NCBI RefSeq assembly: GCF_003473295.1
Contig: NZ_QRMP01000002.1
Span: 125,204 to 189,203, forward strand
DNA from: Parabacteroides sp. AM08-6
Lineage (GTDB): Bacteria; Bacteroidota; Bacteroidia; Bacteroidales; Tannerellaceae
DNA length: 64,000 nucleotides
Reading direction: 5' to 3'
The position numbers and the translations under genes are program-made. The notes beneath the pieces are model-generated. The model ran no database searches. It had not been told where the DNA came from and saw nothing but the letters and a program-made list of their open reading frames with translations. Positions 52,132-62,822 of the stretch are shown in pieces; the stretch's first letter is position 1; each line of letters starts with the position of its first letter.

Positions 52132-55100
52132 TTATTTGACTTCCACCTCATTACCTTCCGTATGAGAAACAAACTCCGGTGCATACAGACATTGAATGGT
52201 GCTGATGCCTCCCACATACTGTCCGGTACGGGAAGCGTAAACCGCATATTCCAGTACGTAAGTCCCTTTGGGAAGGCGGGTAAAGAAGAAGTTTTCCGAA
52301 ATATCCGTAGGTGACTGATAGTACCAAACACCGTCTCTGTAATTGGAGCCGGAAAGTTGGCTGGCCGTTTCAAAACAGCCTGCGCGCAGGTCTTTCAGGA
52401 ATACATAATCCATTTCGCGGTCTGTGCGGATAGTCAGTCGAACAATCACTTTGTCTCCTACTTTTAGCGGCTGTTCCTGTGTTACCGGACGCAATTGCCG
52501 TTCGGTTCCATTATTCGTTTCGATAAATAATTTTTTTTCAACATTTAATATTCCTTTTTGTTTTTTTACCTGATTGATGTTCTCGAAGTATTGTTCGTAA
52601 ACAGCTCCCCATGCAGGTGCGGAATCTTCTTTTCGGATGGAAAGAGTGTTTCCTCCGGAAGCGATTTCTTTTTCGTCCGATAAAGCTACTTTCAGGTATC
52701 CGGTAGCTGTTTCGCTTTGAGAAGTACTATATGTCTGCTTGCCCCATTGAACTGTACAGGTGTTGTTGCTGTTCAGCCAGTCGTTGCCTGTCAACAGTAA
52801 GGCATAAATCGCATTTACTGTGGCCGGAACCGACTCCCAATTTTGGGTTTGTTTCTGATTAAGAAGCCACTGCTTCATGCGTTCTGTTTCTTTCTGGTTA
52901 GGCGATATTTCCTGGAAGACGGACATTAACAGGCAATGTGTGTCGATAGGCGAAAGGAAGAAGCCGTTATCTCTTCTATTGTTTGCCCAATACATTCCTT
53001 TTTCTGGTGAGGTTGTAGCCGTTTTGCGCAACCAAGCCAGGATGGAATTGGTGACTTCTTTTTTACCGTTCCGGTACATAAGCATAGCCACTTCTCCTCT
53101 ACCGTATAAAGAGAATTTATCCCAGTTCTTTTCTGCGTTGGCCGTAAAGAAACGGATGGCTTCACGTGCACTGCCCAACTCCGGAATATCACGATAAGCA
53201 CTACGGGTAAACAGGTAATCGATAATTTGCGGTTCAAGTACATATTTTGTAAGGTAATTCTTATTCTTCTGCAAAGATTCATAATCCTGTTGTATTTGTT
53301 TATCCAGGAAATTGAGTGCTTTCATCTGCATTTCCTTTTCCTGTTGATTATATTGGATAGCTCCTAATTGGGTCAGTTGGCTCATTCCTTTCAAAATATA
53401 AGTGGTGATTTCCCGGCTGGAATACATCCCTTTGAACCAGCCCCATCCACCGTCTTCTTTTTGTTGACTGAGCAATTGTTGTAAAGCTGTCTCCCGTAAC
53501 TGTGAAGCACGGTTTAAGTCGAAAAGAAGGGACAGGCGTTGTTTCTGTTCTGTTTCGTTGTCGGCAGCCAATACCCAAGGTGTTTCCTGCAACAGGATAT
53601 TCTTAAGTTCTTCATTTTTTTGAAGGTTTGAATAGAGTGTGGAAGCGGTTCCTCCCTGTGCTTTCCACTGACTGATAATCTGCTGAATACGCGGATTGGC
53701 TTTTGCTATATAGCTGGCCAGTGTATTGCTGTAGTAAGCAGCAAACCAGGAGATTATATTGTCGTTGTCCGGTTGATTGACTGTTGGTAATGCTTGTACG
53801 GCATACCAAATCGGATTGGCAGTCATTTCTAATGTGATACGGAACGGTTTGCTCCCTTTCTTAAGCTGAATGGTTTGTTCGTTTTTATCGAACAGATAGA
53901 ACGGAGTGCTTTCCGTAATTAATATTTGATTGGAAAGAACCGGAATGAGAGATTGTTCACCGTCGCTACCTTTTTCGGATTCGGCAACAATCCGGCAACC
54001 GACTAATCCTTCCGGAATATTCGGAACTGTCAGTGACCAGCTGACTGTAGTGGTACTGTTGGCCTCCAAAGCAAAAGGCTTTTGTGATTTGGTGAGGCAT
54101 ACAACTGGCTGTTCATCGTTGGGATTGAATAATTCCAGACGGGCACGTCCTTCCGTTACATCATCTGATTGATTGATGATTTGAGTGGAAATAGTAACTT
54201 CATCGCCTTCGCGCAGGAAACGGGGCAGGTTCGGGAGGACCATCAACGGTTTGCTGGTCACGATTTCCTTTGATAAAATACCATATTTCAAGTCTTCCGT
54301 TTGTGCCAGGAGTTGTAATTTCCAAGTTGTGTTGCTTTCCGGCATTGTGAAGCTGAAAGCAACATCCCCTTCCGTATCTGTTACTAAAGTAGGATAGAAG
54401 AAGGCTGTTTCAGCAAAGTTTTCACGAAGTTGCAAGTTGGCGGCCTCCTGCTCAAAGGTGTTTTGAGCTTCTGCCTCCGCGGGAATCGGGGCAGCTTCCT
54501 CTGTGGAAGTAACTACGTTTTCTGCCAAGACAGCATGGTCTTCCATAATCATATCGGCTGCACCGACAGCTTGTGATTTCATGACTCCTGCATTCCTCAT
54601 ATAAACTGGGTTGCTTCCTCCATAATGAAGTCCTAATGATAAAACATTTTGCCAGTTAATCTGGTCATATTTATATTGTAAAACCGGTAATTCTTTGAGT
54701 TTTGCGCTTTCATATATACCATTATAATTGAAGGCACTTCCTTCTGTGAATCGGGGGGCCGGCAGATTGATATATCGTTTAGGAGCAAAAAACCAGCTAA
54801 ATGGTTGGAGTTTGTCCAATGATGCGTCGTACATGCTGGCTAAAACTTCGGCGGAAACAATGGTTGAGTCTGCATCGGTAATTCTGAATGTCCAGTTTTC
54901 TTTGCTTCCCGGCAATAAATGGTCACGGAATGTCTCCGGCCGAATCGTCAGTGTACGATTGGGTTGGCGACGTTTTACCGGAACTTGCGTCACATACATT
55001 TTTCCGTCTTTTACAAAAGTAAAGGATACGGTAAAACCATTTCCGGACTCTTCTCTAAACGGAATACGGAAAGTCTTGTTCTCATTGTTCAAGTGTATGT

Positions 55101-57804
55101 ATCTGCGCTCGGTACATTTTCCTTCGCTGTTGAATATTTCATACAAAATATATGTTTGTTTATCGGAGGTTCCGAATACAAATTCGGCTTCTTCTCCGGG
55201 TAAACAAGTGGTTTGGTTCTCAAGCAACCAAGTATGCATAAATACCGGTGGGCGTTTGTCTTTGCGGTCGTAGAGGATAAAGTCTCGTTCTGTGGAAACC
55301 TGTTTTCCGTTCCGGTCGCTGGCTTTGACTTCCATGCGATACCGGCCGGAAGGCAAATCCTTGAATACGGAAGAGGTTACAGGTTGTTGCGTGGTAAAAT
55401 CACCAGTGGCAACTTGCTTGTTTATTTTATATTTATCGATACCATAAATATCCTTTCCCGAAGCATTGTCTTCCAGCGAGTAAATTGTATAGGTGCCGTT
55501 TGCCTCTGCTTTTTCTCCATTTATGGTAAAGGCTATTATGTTTACTTGTGCGGAATCACGTTCCATCTCTTGTTTTTTCAGGTCAATCGTTAATAAGATA
55601 CCGGAATCTCCGACAGAGAAAGTATAATGAGCCTCCTGTGTTTCTCCCTTACTGTCAGTCAATGTCGCGGTTACTTCATAACTTTGGAAAACCGAATGCG
55701 TACTGATACCGGCAGTTCGTTCCGGTATAAATGACAGGTTGAAGTTACCTTTTTCATCCACATTGGCTGTTCCGCTGGCTACTTGTTCGTTAGTGAAATC
55801 GAACGGGTTGGGCATATAGATACGCATCCAGAACGGGCGACGAGTGATTTGCCATTTTACTTCACCTGTTTGTAGAGGAACTCCTGAGAATGTTTGTGCC
55901 GTTCCTTCTATCCGAACCGGTTGTCCAAATGAAACTTCTCCTTTGACCGGGAGAATATTCACTTTGAATGTAGGACGCTTGTATTCTTCCACTCTTACAT
56001 AAACATTTGCCTTTTCTGATGAAAGGCTAAAATTTCCACTCAGTGTCTGCCGAGGAATAGTAAATTCCCCGTTGAATGAACCGAACTTGTCGGTCGTTAA
56101 TTTTTTCGAGGCTATTTCTTTGTTGTTGGCATCCCTGAAAACCACTGTATAAGAGCGATTGGCTACTACATGCGGATTGTCTGTCTCTTTTACATATGCA
56201 ATTCCTTTGAAAAACAAGGTTTGTCCCGGCCGGTAAATCCCCCGGTCGGTAAAGATTGAAAGTTCGACATTATCATTCTCATTTCTTGGCCGGAAAGTAC
56301 CGTATGGATAAACATTTGTGGCAACGGCCATTGTGTCCTCACGGAAGATTGGACGAATTAAATCTATTTTCTGTTTGGATGGCAAGACGGCAATTCCGTC
56401 TTTGTCTGTTTTTACTTGGCCACTTTTTTCCGGATTACCATTCTTCATATTGGTCTGGTAACAGAGTACAGTGGCTCCTTCTATAGGTTTCCCGCTTTCC
56501 AGGTCGGTTACAAGGACTTCCGTCTGGTTTGCCTGATTACGGGTGAGGGCTGCCAGACGACTTACACTGAAGCATGCATTTGCAGTTACTCCTTTACCCG
56601 GTGCATCTATTACGAATTCGTACAAACCTAACTTATCCATTGGAATGGATAATGTCGTATCTCCTTCCAGATAACTGTTTTTCAGGTTCAAATTGAAAGT
56701 GTATTCATTCAGCAGTTTGCCTCGTTTTTGTTCTGTTTGTTTATAAAATCTTTTCCATGCAAGTTCCGGTTGACGGAGACTCTCATAAATGCGTACAGTC
56801 AGTTTAGGGGTGTTGGTATATTTGAGTACAAATGTGAGTGCTTTTCCCGGATATACATTCTGGTTGTATTGTTGTATGTTTAAAACCGGACGTTCCATTT
56901 CCTGTATTTTGTTTTTCAGGATATTGATACGTTCGTAATTCGGGTAGCGGGCGATATTTTCTTTGCAAAATGTATAAATGACCGTTTTCATGGAATCCTG
57001 ATAAGCCAAATCTCCCATGTAACGCTGTCTTTCAAGCAGATTAAACTGTGCAATCCTAATAGCAGCTCCATAAGGCTCTTGTCCGTAGAGGCGATAAAGA
57101 CTGTCTAAGGCTGTCTCTTTTTTTGTAGGATCGTATTTTAAGTCCATATATTTATAATTCAGATAATCCAGTTCGTCGAACAGCAATATTTTTTTGTCCG
57201 GCTGAGTCCGGCGAAATGCCAACAAATCGTTGTACCAACTTTCAGACGGTTGTATATCGATAGCCCGGAAGGCGAGAAAATCATATAAAGTAGGACGAAG
57301 TTCGGGGGAATCTTTCCCTTTTTTCAAAATGAGATTAAATTTACTGACCGGTGTTTGTTGCAGTAAATGTGCCGGTTGAAGGGAAGCGGCCAGTTCTTCT
57401 CTGATTTTATTCGTAAACAGATTACTTGTCCATTCGCGGATATCTTCGGGGATGTAGTCACTCAGATTCGTCCGGGCATCTATATCCCAGCGATTTTGTA
57501 TATAGTAACTCTTGTACATTTCTGCAATCATAGAGTGCAATATGGCAACGGAAGCAGAATCAGTACATTGTGTGGTATAGACTTCGACTTCTTTTATCAG
57601 TTCAGGGAAAGTCTCGGAATCTTTCTCCAATTGATTTTTCATCTTTGTGATGAGTGCTTGAATCAGTTGTGGCGTATTTTGAGTTTTGATAGCTTCCGTT
57701 ATTGCTTTTTCGTCAACGGAAGTATGATTTGCCCGAACGAAAAAGGCTGTTGCCAGTATCCCGCATGCAATCAGGGCTAAAATAATAAATGCTCTTATCT
57801 TCAT
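52132..57804 (-). CDS. large alpha-2-macroglobulin-family protein, thioester motif absent
   Basis: 1890 residues, one of the longest genes here. N-terminal hydrophobic anchor or signal (residues 5-24), a helical N-terminal region, MG domains ('VLVTDLESGKPIEGATVLCY' carboxypeptidase-regulatory-like; MG2 'FTDRGIYRPGQTLFFKGIAY'), the A2M domain ('FAETAFFYPTLVTDTEGDVA', near residue 1130; 'LPRFLREGDEVTISTQIIN'), an alpha/alpha toroid from about 1325 ('LPTVNQPDNDNIISWFAAYY') and C-terminal strands. The place of the toroid where thioester members have 'GCxEQ' reads 'VNQPDNDN'. Family members trap proteases in the periplasm. Here no pbpC gene is adjacent. Confidence 0.9.
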   Translation of the reverse strand: MKIRAFIILALIACGILATAFFVRANHTSVDEKAITEAIKTQNTPQLIQALITKMKNQLEKDSETFPELIKEVEVYTTQCTDSASVAILHSMIAEMYKSYYIQNRWDIDARTNLSDYIPEDIREWTSNLFTNKIREELAASLQPAHLLQQTPVSKFNLILKKGKDSPELRPTLYDFLAFRAIDIQPSESWYNDLLAFRRTQPDKKILLFDELDYLNYKYMDLKYDPTKKETALDSLYRLYGQEPYGAAIRIAQFNLLERQRYMGDLAYQDSMKTVIYTFCKENIARYPNYERINILKNKIQEMERPVLNIQQYNQNVYPGKALTFVLKYTNTPKLTVRIYESLRQPELAWKRFYKQTEQKRGKLLNEYTFNLNLKNSYLEGDTTLSIPMDKLGLYEFVIDAPGKGVTANACFSVSRLAALTRNQANQTEVLVTDLESGKPIEGATVLCYQTNMKNGNPEKSGQVKTDKDGIAVLPSKQKIDLIRPIFREDTMAVATNVYPYGTFRPRNENDNVELSIFTDRGIYRPGQTLFFKGIAYVKETDNPHVVANRSYTVVFRDANNKEIASKKLTTDKFGSFNGEFTIPRQTLSGNFSLSSEKANVYVRVEEYKRPTFKVNILPVKGEVSFGQPVRIEGTAQTFSGVPLQTGEVKWQITRRPFWMRIYMPNPFDFTNEQVASGTANVDEKGNFNLSFIPERTAGISTHSVFQSYEVTATLTDSKGETQEAHYTFSVGDSGILLTIDLKKQEMERDSAQVNIIAFTINGEKAEANGTYTIYSLEDNASGKDIYGIDKYKINKQVATGDFTTQQPVTSSVFKDLPSGRYRMEVKASDRNGKQVSTERDFILYDRKDKRPPVFMHTWLLENQTTCLPGEEAEFVFGTSDKQTYILYEIFNSEGKCTERRYIHLNNENKTFRIPFREESGNGFTVSFTFVKDGKMYVTQVPVKRRQPNRTLTIRPETFRDHLLPGSKENWTFRITDADSTIVSAEVLASMYDASLDKLQPFSWFFAPKRYINLPAPRFTEGSAFNYNGIYESAKLKELPVLQYKYDQINWQNVLSLGLHYGGSNPVYMRNAGVMKSQAVGAADMIMEDHAVLAENVVTSTEEAAPIPAEAEAQNTFEQEAANLQLRENFAETAFFYPTLVTDTEGDVAFSFTMPESNTTWKLQLLAQTEDLKYGILSKEIVTSKPLMVLPNLPRFLREGDEVTISTQIINQSDDVTEGRARLELFNPNDEQPVVCLTKSQKPFALEANSTTTVSWSLTVPNIPEGLVGCRIVAESEKGSDGEQSLIPVLSNQILITESTPFYLFDKNEQTIQLKKGSKPFRITLEMTANPIWYAVQALPTVNQPDNDNIISWFAAYYSNTLASYIAKANPRIQQIISQWKAQGGTASTLYSNLQKNEELKNILLQETPWVLAADNETEQKQRLSLLFDLNRASQLRETALQQLLSQQKEDGGWGWFKGMYSSREITTYILKGMSQLTQLGAIQYNQQEKEMQMKALNFLDKQIQQDYESLQKNKNYLTKYVLEPQIIDYLFTRSAYRDIPELGSAREAIRFFTANAEKNWDKFSLYGRGEVAMLMYRNGKKEVTNSILAWLRKTATTSPEKGMYWANNRRDNGFFLSPIDTHCLLMSVFQEISPNQKETERMKQWLLNQKQTQNWESVPATVNAIYALLLTGNDWLNSNNTCTVQWGKQTYSTSQSETATGYLKVALSDEKEIASGGNTLSIRKEDSAPAWGAVYEQYFENINQVKKQKGILNVEKKLFIETNNGTERQLRPVTQEQPLKVGDKVIVRLTIRTDREMDYVFLKDLRAGCFETASQLSGSNYRDGVWYYQSPTDISENFFFTRLPKGTYVLEYAVYASRTGQYVGGISTIQCLYAPEFVSHTEGNEVEVK

Positions 57805-57900
57805 ATTTATATGTGTTTACATGTTAAACAAACATCCTTTAGCATATAGATACAAAGAAAGAGCAAAAACTTGTAAAATTACTGTTAAATAGGAGTAATT

Positions 57901-58398
57901 TTATTTTTTACGTACAAAAGTCAGGAATGTGTACGGATACGGATTTTTCTCGTCAGCCGGAAAATCCTGATGTTCTACTTCTTCCCATAAGTCCCAGTTG
58001 ACAATCGGAAAAAAAGCATCGGCATCCGGAAACTCGCCATGTATGCGGGTCAGATACATTTTGTCTGCTATACCCAATCCCTGTCTGTAGACCAAGGAAC
58101 CTCCAATGATGAAGATGTCTTCTTCCTTTTCACAAATATCTAACGCATCGTGCATGGACTCGCAGGCAAAACAATTCACAAAACCGGCTTCCGGCAAAGT
58201 TGTTAATACGATATTTTTACGATTGGGAAGTCCTCCTTTTGGCAAAGATTCGAATGTTTTACGTCCCATTATAACGGCGTGCCCTGTTGTCAGGTCTTTA
58301 AAACGCTTCATGTCTGCCGGCATACGCCAAAGCAACTGTCTGTCCTTGCCGATTGCATTATTATCTGCAATGGCTGCAACAATCGAAATTGTACTCAT
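57901..58398 (-). CDS. folA: dihydrofolate reductase
   Basis: 165 residues. 'IVAAIADNNAIGKDRQLLWR', 'MPADMKRFKDLTTGHAVIMG' with the catalytic acid region (Asp), 'RKTFESLPKGGLPNRKNIVL' and 'IFIIGGSLVYRQGL'. It reduces dihydrofolate produced by thyA, its upstream neighbour on the minus strand (53 bp). Confidence 0.96.
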   Translation of the reverse strand: MSTISIVAAIADNNAIGKDRQLLWRMPADMKRFKDLTTGHAVIMGRKTFESLPKGGLPNRKNIVLTTLPEAGFVNCFACESMHDALDICEKEEDIFIIGGSLVYRQGLGIADKMYLTRIHGEFPDADAFFPIVNWDLWEEVEHQDFPADEKNPYPYTFLTFVRKK

Positions 58399-58451
58399 AA
58401 ACTTATCAATTTAAAAGAACTTGCTGTTTCTAAAATCAAATAAAATTATCG

Positions 58452-59246
58452 TTATACGGCTACTTCCCCTTTGATATGAGGGTGAGGGTCGTATCCCGTC
58501 AGAGTGAAATCCTCGTACCGGAAATCGAAAATGCTTTTTACTTCCGGATTTATTTCCATTTTCGGAAGTGCACGCGGCTCACGCGTTAATTGCAGTTTCA
58601 CTTGTTCAAGGTGGTTCAGGTAAATGTGTGCATCCCCTAAAGTATGTACAAAGTCACCGGCTTTAAGCCCTGTTGCCTGTGCCATCATTTGCAATAACAA
58701 GGCGTAGGAAGCTATGTTGAAAGGTACGCCCAGAAATATATCGGCACTACGTTGATACATTTGTAGGCTTAAACGTCCATTCGCGACGTAAAATTGGAAA
58801 AAAGCATGGCAAGGAGGCAGGTTCATATTATCCAAATCACCTACATTCCAAGCGCTGACAATAATACGGCGCGAGTCAGGGTTGTGTTTGATTGTGTTTA
58901 CTACTTCGCTAATCTGGTCGATGGAACCTCCTTTATAGTCAGGCCAAGAACGCCATTGATAACCATAGATATGTCCTAAATTCCCGTCCGGGTCAGCCCA
59001 TTCGTTCCAGATGCGTACGCCATGTTCTTGCAAGTATTTCACATTGGTGTCTCCTTGCAGAAACCATAACAACTCATATATGATGGACTTCAGGTGTAGT
59101 TTTTTGGTGGTGAGAAGCGGAAAACCATCTTCCAGATTGAATCGCATTTGATGGCCGAACACGCTGAAAGTACCCGTCCCTGTGCGATCTTCTTTTTTTA
59201 CTCCTTCCCTGAGTACACGTTCGAGCAATTCTAAATATTGTTTCAT
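58452..59246 (-). CDS. thyA: thymidylate synthase
   Basis: 264 residues, the classical length. The catalytic Cys146 sits in '[12 protein letters not shown]', with '[16 protein letters not shown]' at the N-terminus, '[20 protein letters not shown]', '[18 protein letters not shown]' and C-terminal '[14 protein letters not shown]'. Makes dTMP from dUMP with methylene-tetrahydrofolate; folA regenerates the folate. Confidence 0.97.
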   Translation of the reverse strand: MKQYLELLERVLREGVKKEDRTGTGTFSVFGHQMRFNLEDGFPLLTTKKLHLKSIIYELLWFLQGDTNVKYLQEHGVRIWNEWADPDGNLGHIYGYQWRSWPDYKGGSIDQISEVVNTIKHNPDSRRIIVSAWNVGDLDNMNLPPCHAFFQFYVANGRLSLQMYQRSADIFLGVPFNIASYALLLQMMAQATGLKAGDFVHTLGDAHIYLNHLEQVKLQLTREPRALPKMEINPEVKSIFDFRYEDFTLTGYDPHPHIKGEVAV

Positions 59247-59267
59247 TTTTATTTATATAACAGGATA

Positions 59268-59298
59268 CAAATGTACAAAAGTGATTCGTATAAAACAA
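59268..59298 (-). promoter_or_regulatory. promoter of thyA-folA
   Basis: Minus strand TTG (59298-59296), 20-bp spacer, TACATTTG (59275-59268), 21 bp before the thyA start. Confidence 0.75.
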
Positions 59299-59348
59299 CA
59301 GCAACTAAAAGATGAGGTATGGATAGTGGCTATTTTCATAAAAGAGTG

Positions 59349-59356
59349 TATATTTG
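59349..59356 (+). promoter_or_regulatory. -7 box for the aldose epimerase gene
   Basis: TATATTTG, 36 bp before the ATG. No clear -33. Confidence 0.5.
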
Positions 59357-59392
59357 TCTCCAAATCAAACAATCATTAATTTTTAGTATCAA

Positions 59393-60532
59393 ATGAAGAG
59401 ACTATGTATGGCTGTTATGGCAATCTGTGTGTTGTTGTCATGCGCTGAAAAAAAAGAAGAAGGGGCTACCCTTTCCGGCTTAAAGAAGGCGGATTTCGTG
59501 TCTGAAGTTCAAGGGAAACCCACTGCCTTGTATGTGTTGAAAAACAAAAACGGAGCGGAAGCTTGCGTTACTAATTGGGGAGGACGCTTAGTGTCGGTTA
59601 TGGTTCCGGATAAGAACGGAAAAATGACGGATGTTGTCTTGGGATATGACAACATAAAGCAGTACGTAGATAATCCTGATAATAATTACGGAGGGTTTAT
59701 CGGCCGTTACGGTAATCGTATTGCCAATGGTAAGTTTACGCTTGACGATGTTGAGTACCAGTTGCCTCAGAATAATAACGGCCATTGTCTGCATGGCGGA
59801 CCTGAAGGATATCATACCCGCGTATTGGATGCTAAACAGGTAAACGACCAGACATTGGAATTAACTTATCTTTCTCCGGACGGCGAAGCCGGTTTCCCGG
59901 GAAATCTGAATATCAAACTGACTTATACATTGACCGATGATAATGCCGTTGATATTAAATATGAGGCAACAACGGATAAGCCGACAGTTGTCAATTTGAC
60001 GAATCATAGCTATTTCAACCTTTCCGGTGTTCCGGGTTCACAAATTCTGGACCATAAGATCATGATTAATGCCGATACTTATGTGCCGGTAGATGAAACA
60101 CTGATTCCTACTTCTGCAATAGAGTCTGTAGAAGGTACTCCGATGGATTTGCGTCAGTTGATTACCGTAGGTGAACATATCGATGATGCTTTTGTTCAGT
60201 TGGAAAGAGGAACAGGCTACGACCATAACTGGGTATTGAATACGAACGGCGATATCAAGACATTGGCTGCGAAGGTGGTATCTCCCAAGAGCGGAATAGG
60301 TCTGGAAGTTTATACAAACGAACCGGGTATTCAGTTTTATGCAGGTAACGCAATGAATAAAGCCGGTGATAAAGGCAAACATGGAACAATTTATCCGCAT
60401 CGTGGTGCTTTGTGTCTGGAAACACAACATTATCCGGATTCTCCTAATCAGCCTACTTTCCCGAGCGTTGTTCTTCGTCCGGGTGAAAAATATTTCAGTG
60501 AATGTATTTATAAATTCACTGTTGAGAAATAA
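59393..60532 (+). CDS. galM: aldose 1-epimerase (galactose mutarotase), lipoprotein
   Basis: 379 residues with lipobox 'CVLLSC' and the following 'AEKKEEG', an acidic Lys-Glu pattern that may be a surface-export signal. The epimerase fold shows 'TNWGGRLVSVMVPDKNGKMT', 'YGGFIGRYGNRIANGKFTLD', 'NGHCLHGGPEGYHTRVLDAK', 'VNLTNHSYFNLSG', 'GTGYDHNWVLNT' and 'LCLETQHYPDSPNQPTFPS' with the catalytic Glu. It interconverts alpha and beta anomers of galactose or glucose. Confidence 0.93.
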   Translation: MKRLCMAVMAICVLLSCAEKKEEGATLSGLKKADFVSEVQGKPTALYVLKNKNGAEACVTNWGGRLVSVMVPDKNGKMTDVVLGYDNIKQYVDNPDNNYGGFIGRYGNRIANGKFTLDDVEYQLPQNNNGHCLHGGPEGYHTRVLDAKQVNDQTLELTYLSPDGEAGFPGNLNIKLTYTLTDDNAVDIKYEATTDKPTVVNLTNHSYFNLSGVPGSQILDHKIMINADTYVPVDETLIPTSAIESVEGTPMDLRQLITVGEHIDDAFVQLERGTGYDHNWVLNTNGDIKTLAAKVVSPKSGIGLEVYTNEPGIQFYAGNAMNKAGDKGKHGTIYPHRGALCLETQHYPDSPNQPTFPSVVLRPGEKYFSECIYKFTVEK

Positions 60533-60553
60533 GAAATCTCGATAAATATAAAA

Positions 60554-60595
60554 ACAAAAGCGATGAGTGTTTTTTACTCATCGCTTTTGTTTTTT
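60554..60595. terminator. bidirectional terminator (galM / S41 peptidase)
   Basis: ACAAAAGCGATGAGT (60554-60568) pairs exactly with ACTCATCGCTTTTGT (60576-60590), followed by TTTTT. The S41 stop codon at 60594 lies in the T run. Confidence 0.9.
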
Positions 60596-62822
60596 ATTCC
60601 GAAATGTATTGAATAGCTTTTTCAATCCAGACATCTTGTCCGTTTCGTATTTCTTCGTTGGTCGGTCTGGCTTCAATATCGATTTTTACACCTTTACGCT
60701 GGCAGATTTCCCAATTGGGATAGTAGGCTCCAAGAGCTGTAAAAGTGACCAGCTTCTTTCCAGGCAGGGATATATAGCTATAGTTACCATCCGCTCCGGC
60801 AGTGGTACTTCCTATAACAGCACTTTGCGGTGCTTTCCGGTAAGCCATGGATGAAAACTCTCCATGACTTTGTGTACCTTCATTAACCAAAATGGCAACT
60901 TTCCCTTTAAAATAATCCGGATTGTTTGTCCCAAATACGGCCGGAGGAAGCATTTTGTAATTTCCCGGAGCATTTCTTTCATTGGCGGCAAACCACATAA
61001 ATTCCTGAGGGGTAGGGCATAATAACGAGTATAAAGTCTGATAGGCATCCATCTTCGGATATTTTCTCATATCCAGAATAACACCTTTTGCTTCTTTATT
61101 ATTTGTTATTATATCGGAAATTGTTTTTCCATCCATATTTGCAACATTTATGTAGGCAATATTTTTTTCCTTCAGATTATACTCTTCCACACTTTTCACC
61201 TCGCTGTATTGATGAGGTTTGTGTCGTCTGTTTCGTCCGAAATTTGTCAGTTTCAATTCTATCTCTTCACCATCCCGTATACAAGTAACCAGCATAGAAC
61301 CGGAATCAGAACGTAATAAATCTGGTAAAGTATTTCTTAGCAGAACAGCATGATTTGATGCGGGTACAAAAGGTTTCAGGTCTTGAATTATTTTTTCTAC
61401 TTTTTCTCCATCAATAGAGCGGATAATATCTCCCCTCTCCAGTTCGGTTGTCCGGGCTTCTTCTACTACTATATCTCCACTTTTGGAAAATGTCAGTGTG
61501 GAGATTATGATGTTGGGAGCGAATCTTCTTCCTAAAATGGTTTTTGCCAAATCCTGAGAAGATGTGCTTACACCGCCGTGTGAGTCGTTTATACATGAAA
61601 CTAACTCGTTAATAGCTAATTCATAGTTTCCTTTATTCTCCGGCTGTACGAATTTGGGTAGAAATTCTTTCAATAGCGTGTTCCAGGGTTTATCCGTCAT
61701 CTCCAGATAAGGAAAACAATATTCCATTGCGTTCCAGAACCTGAATAAAGTAAGAATACGGAACCCTTGGTCTTTCCATTGAATGGAAGGATATGCTTTT
61801 TCCGGCGTTCTGGAAATATTTCCACCTGTTTGATAAGGTATGTAATAGTAGTTGAATTTTAAACTTCGTTCTGCATCCTTGATTTTATTCAATTTAGAAA
61901 TTAGTTTTTTGTCGAATATTTCTTGATTGTTTATCCAGTTTAAGTCAATGATGCGTGAATATTTACTGGAATCCTCTATGATATAAGGTGCAGATTTGTT
62001 TATCTTTCCGAATTGGTCAATCCATTTATTCAATAAATTATTTCTTGTTTTTTTGTCGGGAGCTTGGGCTATTTGGGGCATAATGCGGAATAACTCGTAA
62101 TCCCAGTTATATTTACCCCTGGTTACAGCCGGGTGGTAATATTTCAGAAAACCCCAAACTTTACCTAATATTTCCAAGTTCTCAAACATTTGGGGTGTCG
62201 GGGCAGGTAGAGAGATTTTTGAGCCATTATCAAATTCGTTATCTTTTTCAGCTGGGAATACTTGGCTGGTCAGTTTGTCCAACGGTTTATTGTCTATGTA
62301 CGCTTGACAATCGCTTAGCCAAAATTCGTTATTCCCGGTTATATAGGCAAAAAAGGCTATACCTTCTGTTAAGGTAGGCATGGTAGCCTCTACCGTAAAA
62401 TCAGTCCAATCAGCATCTCCTGAATGTTTCCCGATATCGGTATTGGTACTAATCGGACCTTTATTTTTATCCATTGTTTGAATGCCGATGGACATGTGGG
62501 TGCTATCGGCTCCTTTGTATCTGTATTTCCCGGAAAAACGGACAGTTTTCCCTTCGATACTGCTTGTGTTCACCCAGTAATATATTTGGGATATTTTTGC
62601 TGTGTCTTCGGGAGCATTTGATAGTCGTACTGATTTCTGATTATTATATAAGACAACCGAATCGATATTTGCTAATCCGTTGGGCACATACCATCCTGAT
62701 TTACTTAGAGATTGTAGCTGTCCTTTTTCTATTACAGGATTATTTTCAAGCGACATTGATACATCTTTTTGATGTGTACAGGCGGATATCAGTATACAGA
62801 AAAGGATGCAAAGTTTATTCAT
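60594..62822 (-). CDS. S41-family (tail-specific-like) peptidase, lipoprotein
   Basis: 742 residues, lipobox 'CILISAC'. N-terminal beta domain (about 30-200), a helical region, then a degenerate PDZ domain ('GDIVVEEARTTELERGDIIR') and the S41 core: 'GVILDMRKYPKMDAYQTLYS' and 'VAILVNEGTQSHGEFSSMAY', where the nucleophilic Ser is expected in 'SHGEF' (the usual family motif is 'TASASE'). Probably a periplasmic or surface protease or an atypical hydrolase; transcribed alone. Confidence 0.8.
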   Translation of the reverse strand: MNKLCILFCILISACTHQKDVSMSLENNPVIEKGQLQSLSKSGWYVPNGLANIDSVVLYNNQKSVRLSNAPEDTAKISQIYYWVNTSSIEGKTVRFSGKYRYKGADSTHMSIGIQTMDKNKGPISTNTDIGKHSGDADWTDFTVEATMPTLTEGIAFFAYITGNNEFWLSDCQAYIDNKPLDKLTSQVFPAEKDNEFDNGSKISLPAPTPQMFENLEILGKVWGFLKYYHPAVTRGKYNWDYELFRIMPQIAQAPDKKTRNNLLNKWIDQFGKINKSAPYIIEDSSKYSRIIDLNWINNQEIFDKKLISKLNKIKDAERSLKFNYYYIPYQTGGNISRTPEKAYPSIQWKDQGFRILTLFRFWNAMEYCFPYLEMTDKPWNTLLKEFLPKFVQPENKGNYELAINELVSCINDSHGGVSTSSQDLAKTILGRRFAPNIIISTLTFSKSGDIVVEEARTTELERGDIIRSIDGEKVEKIIQDLKPFVPASNHAVLLRNTLPDLLRSDSGSMLVTCIRDGEEIELKLTNFGRNRRHKPHQYSEVKSVEEYNLKEKNIAYINVANMDGKTISDIITNNKEAKGVILDMRKYPKMDAYQTLYSLLCPTPQEFMWFAANERNAPGNYKMLPPAVFGTNNPDYFKGKVAILVNEGTQSHGEFSSMAYRKAPQSAVIGSTTAGADGNYSYISLPGKKLVTFTALGAYYPNWEICQRKGVKIDIEARPTNEEIRNGQDVWIEKAIQYISE

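Noticed and set aside
54728..55273. 181-residue plus-strand ORF
   Set aside because: Antisense to the macroglobulin gene, with no recognisable domain or start context.
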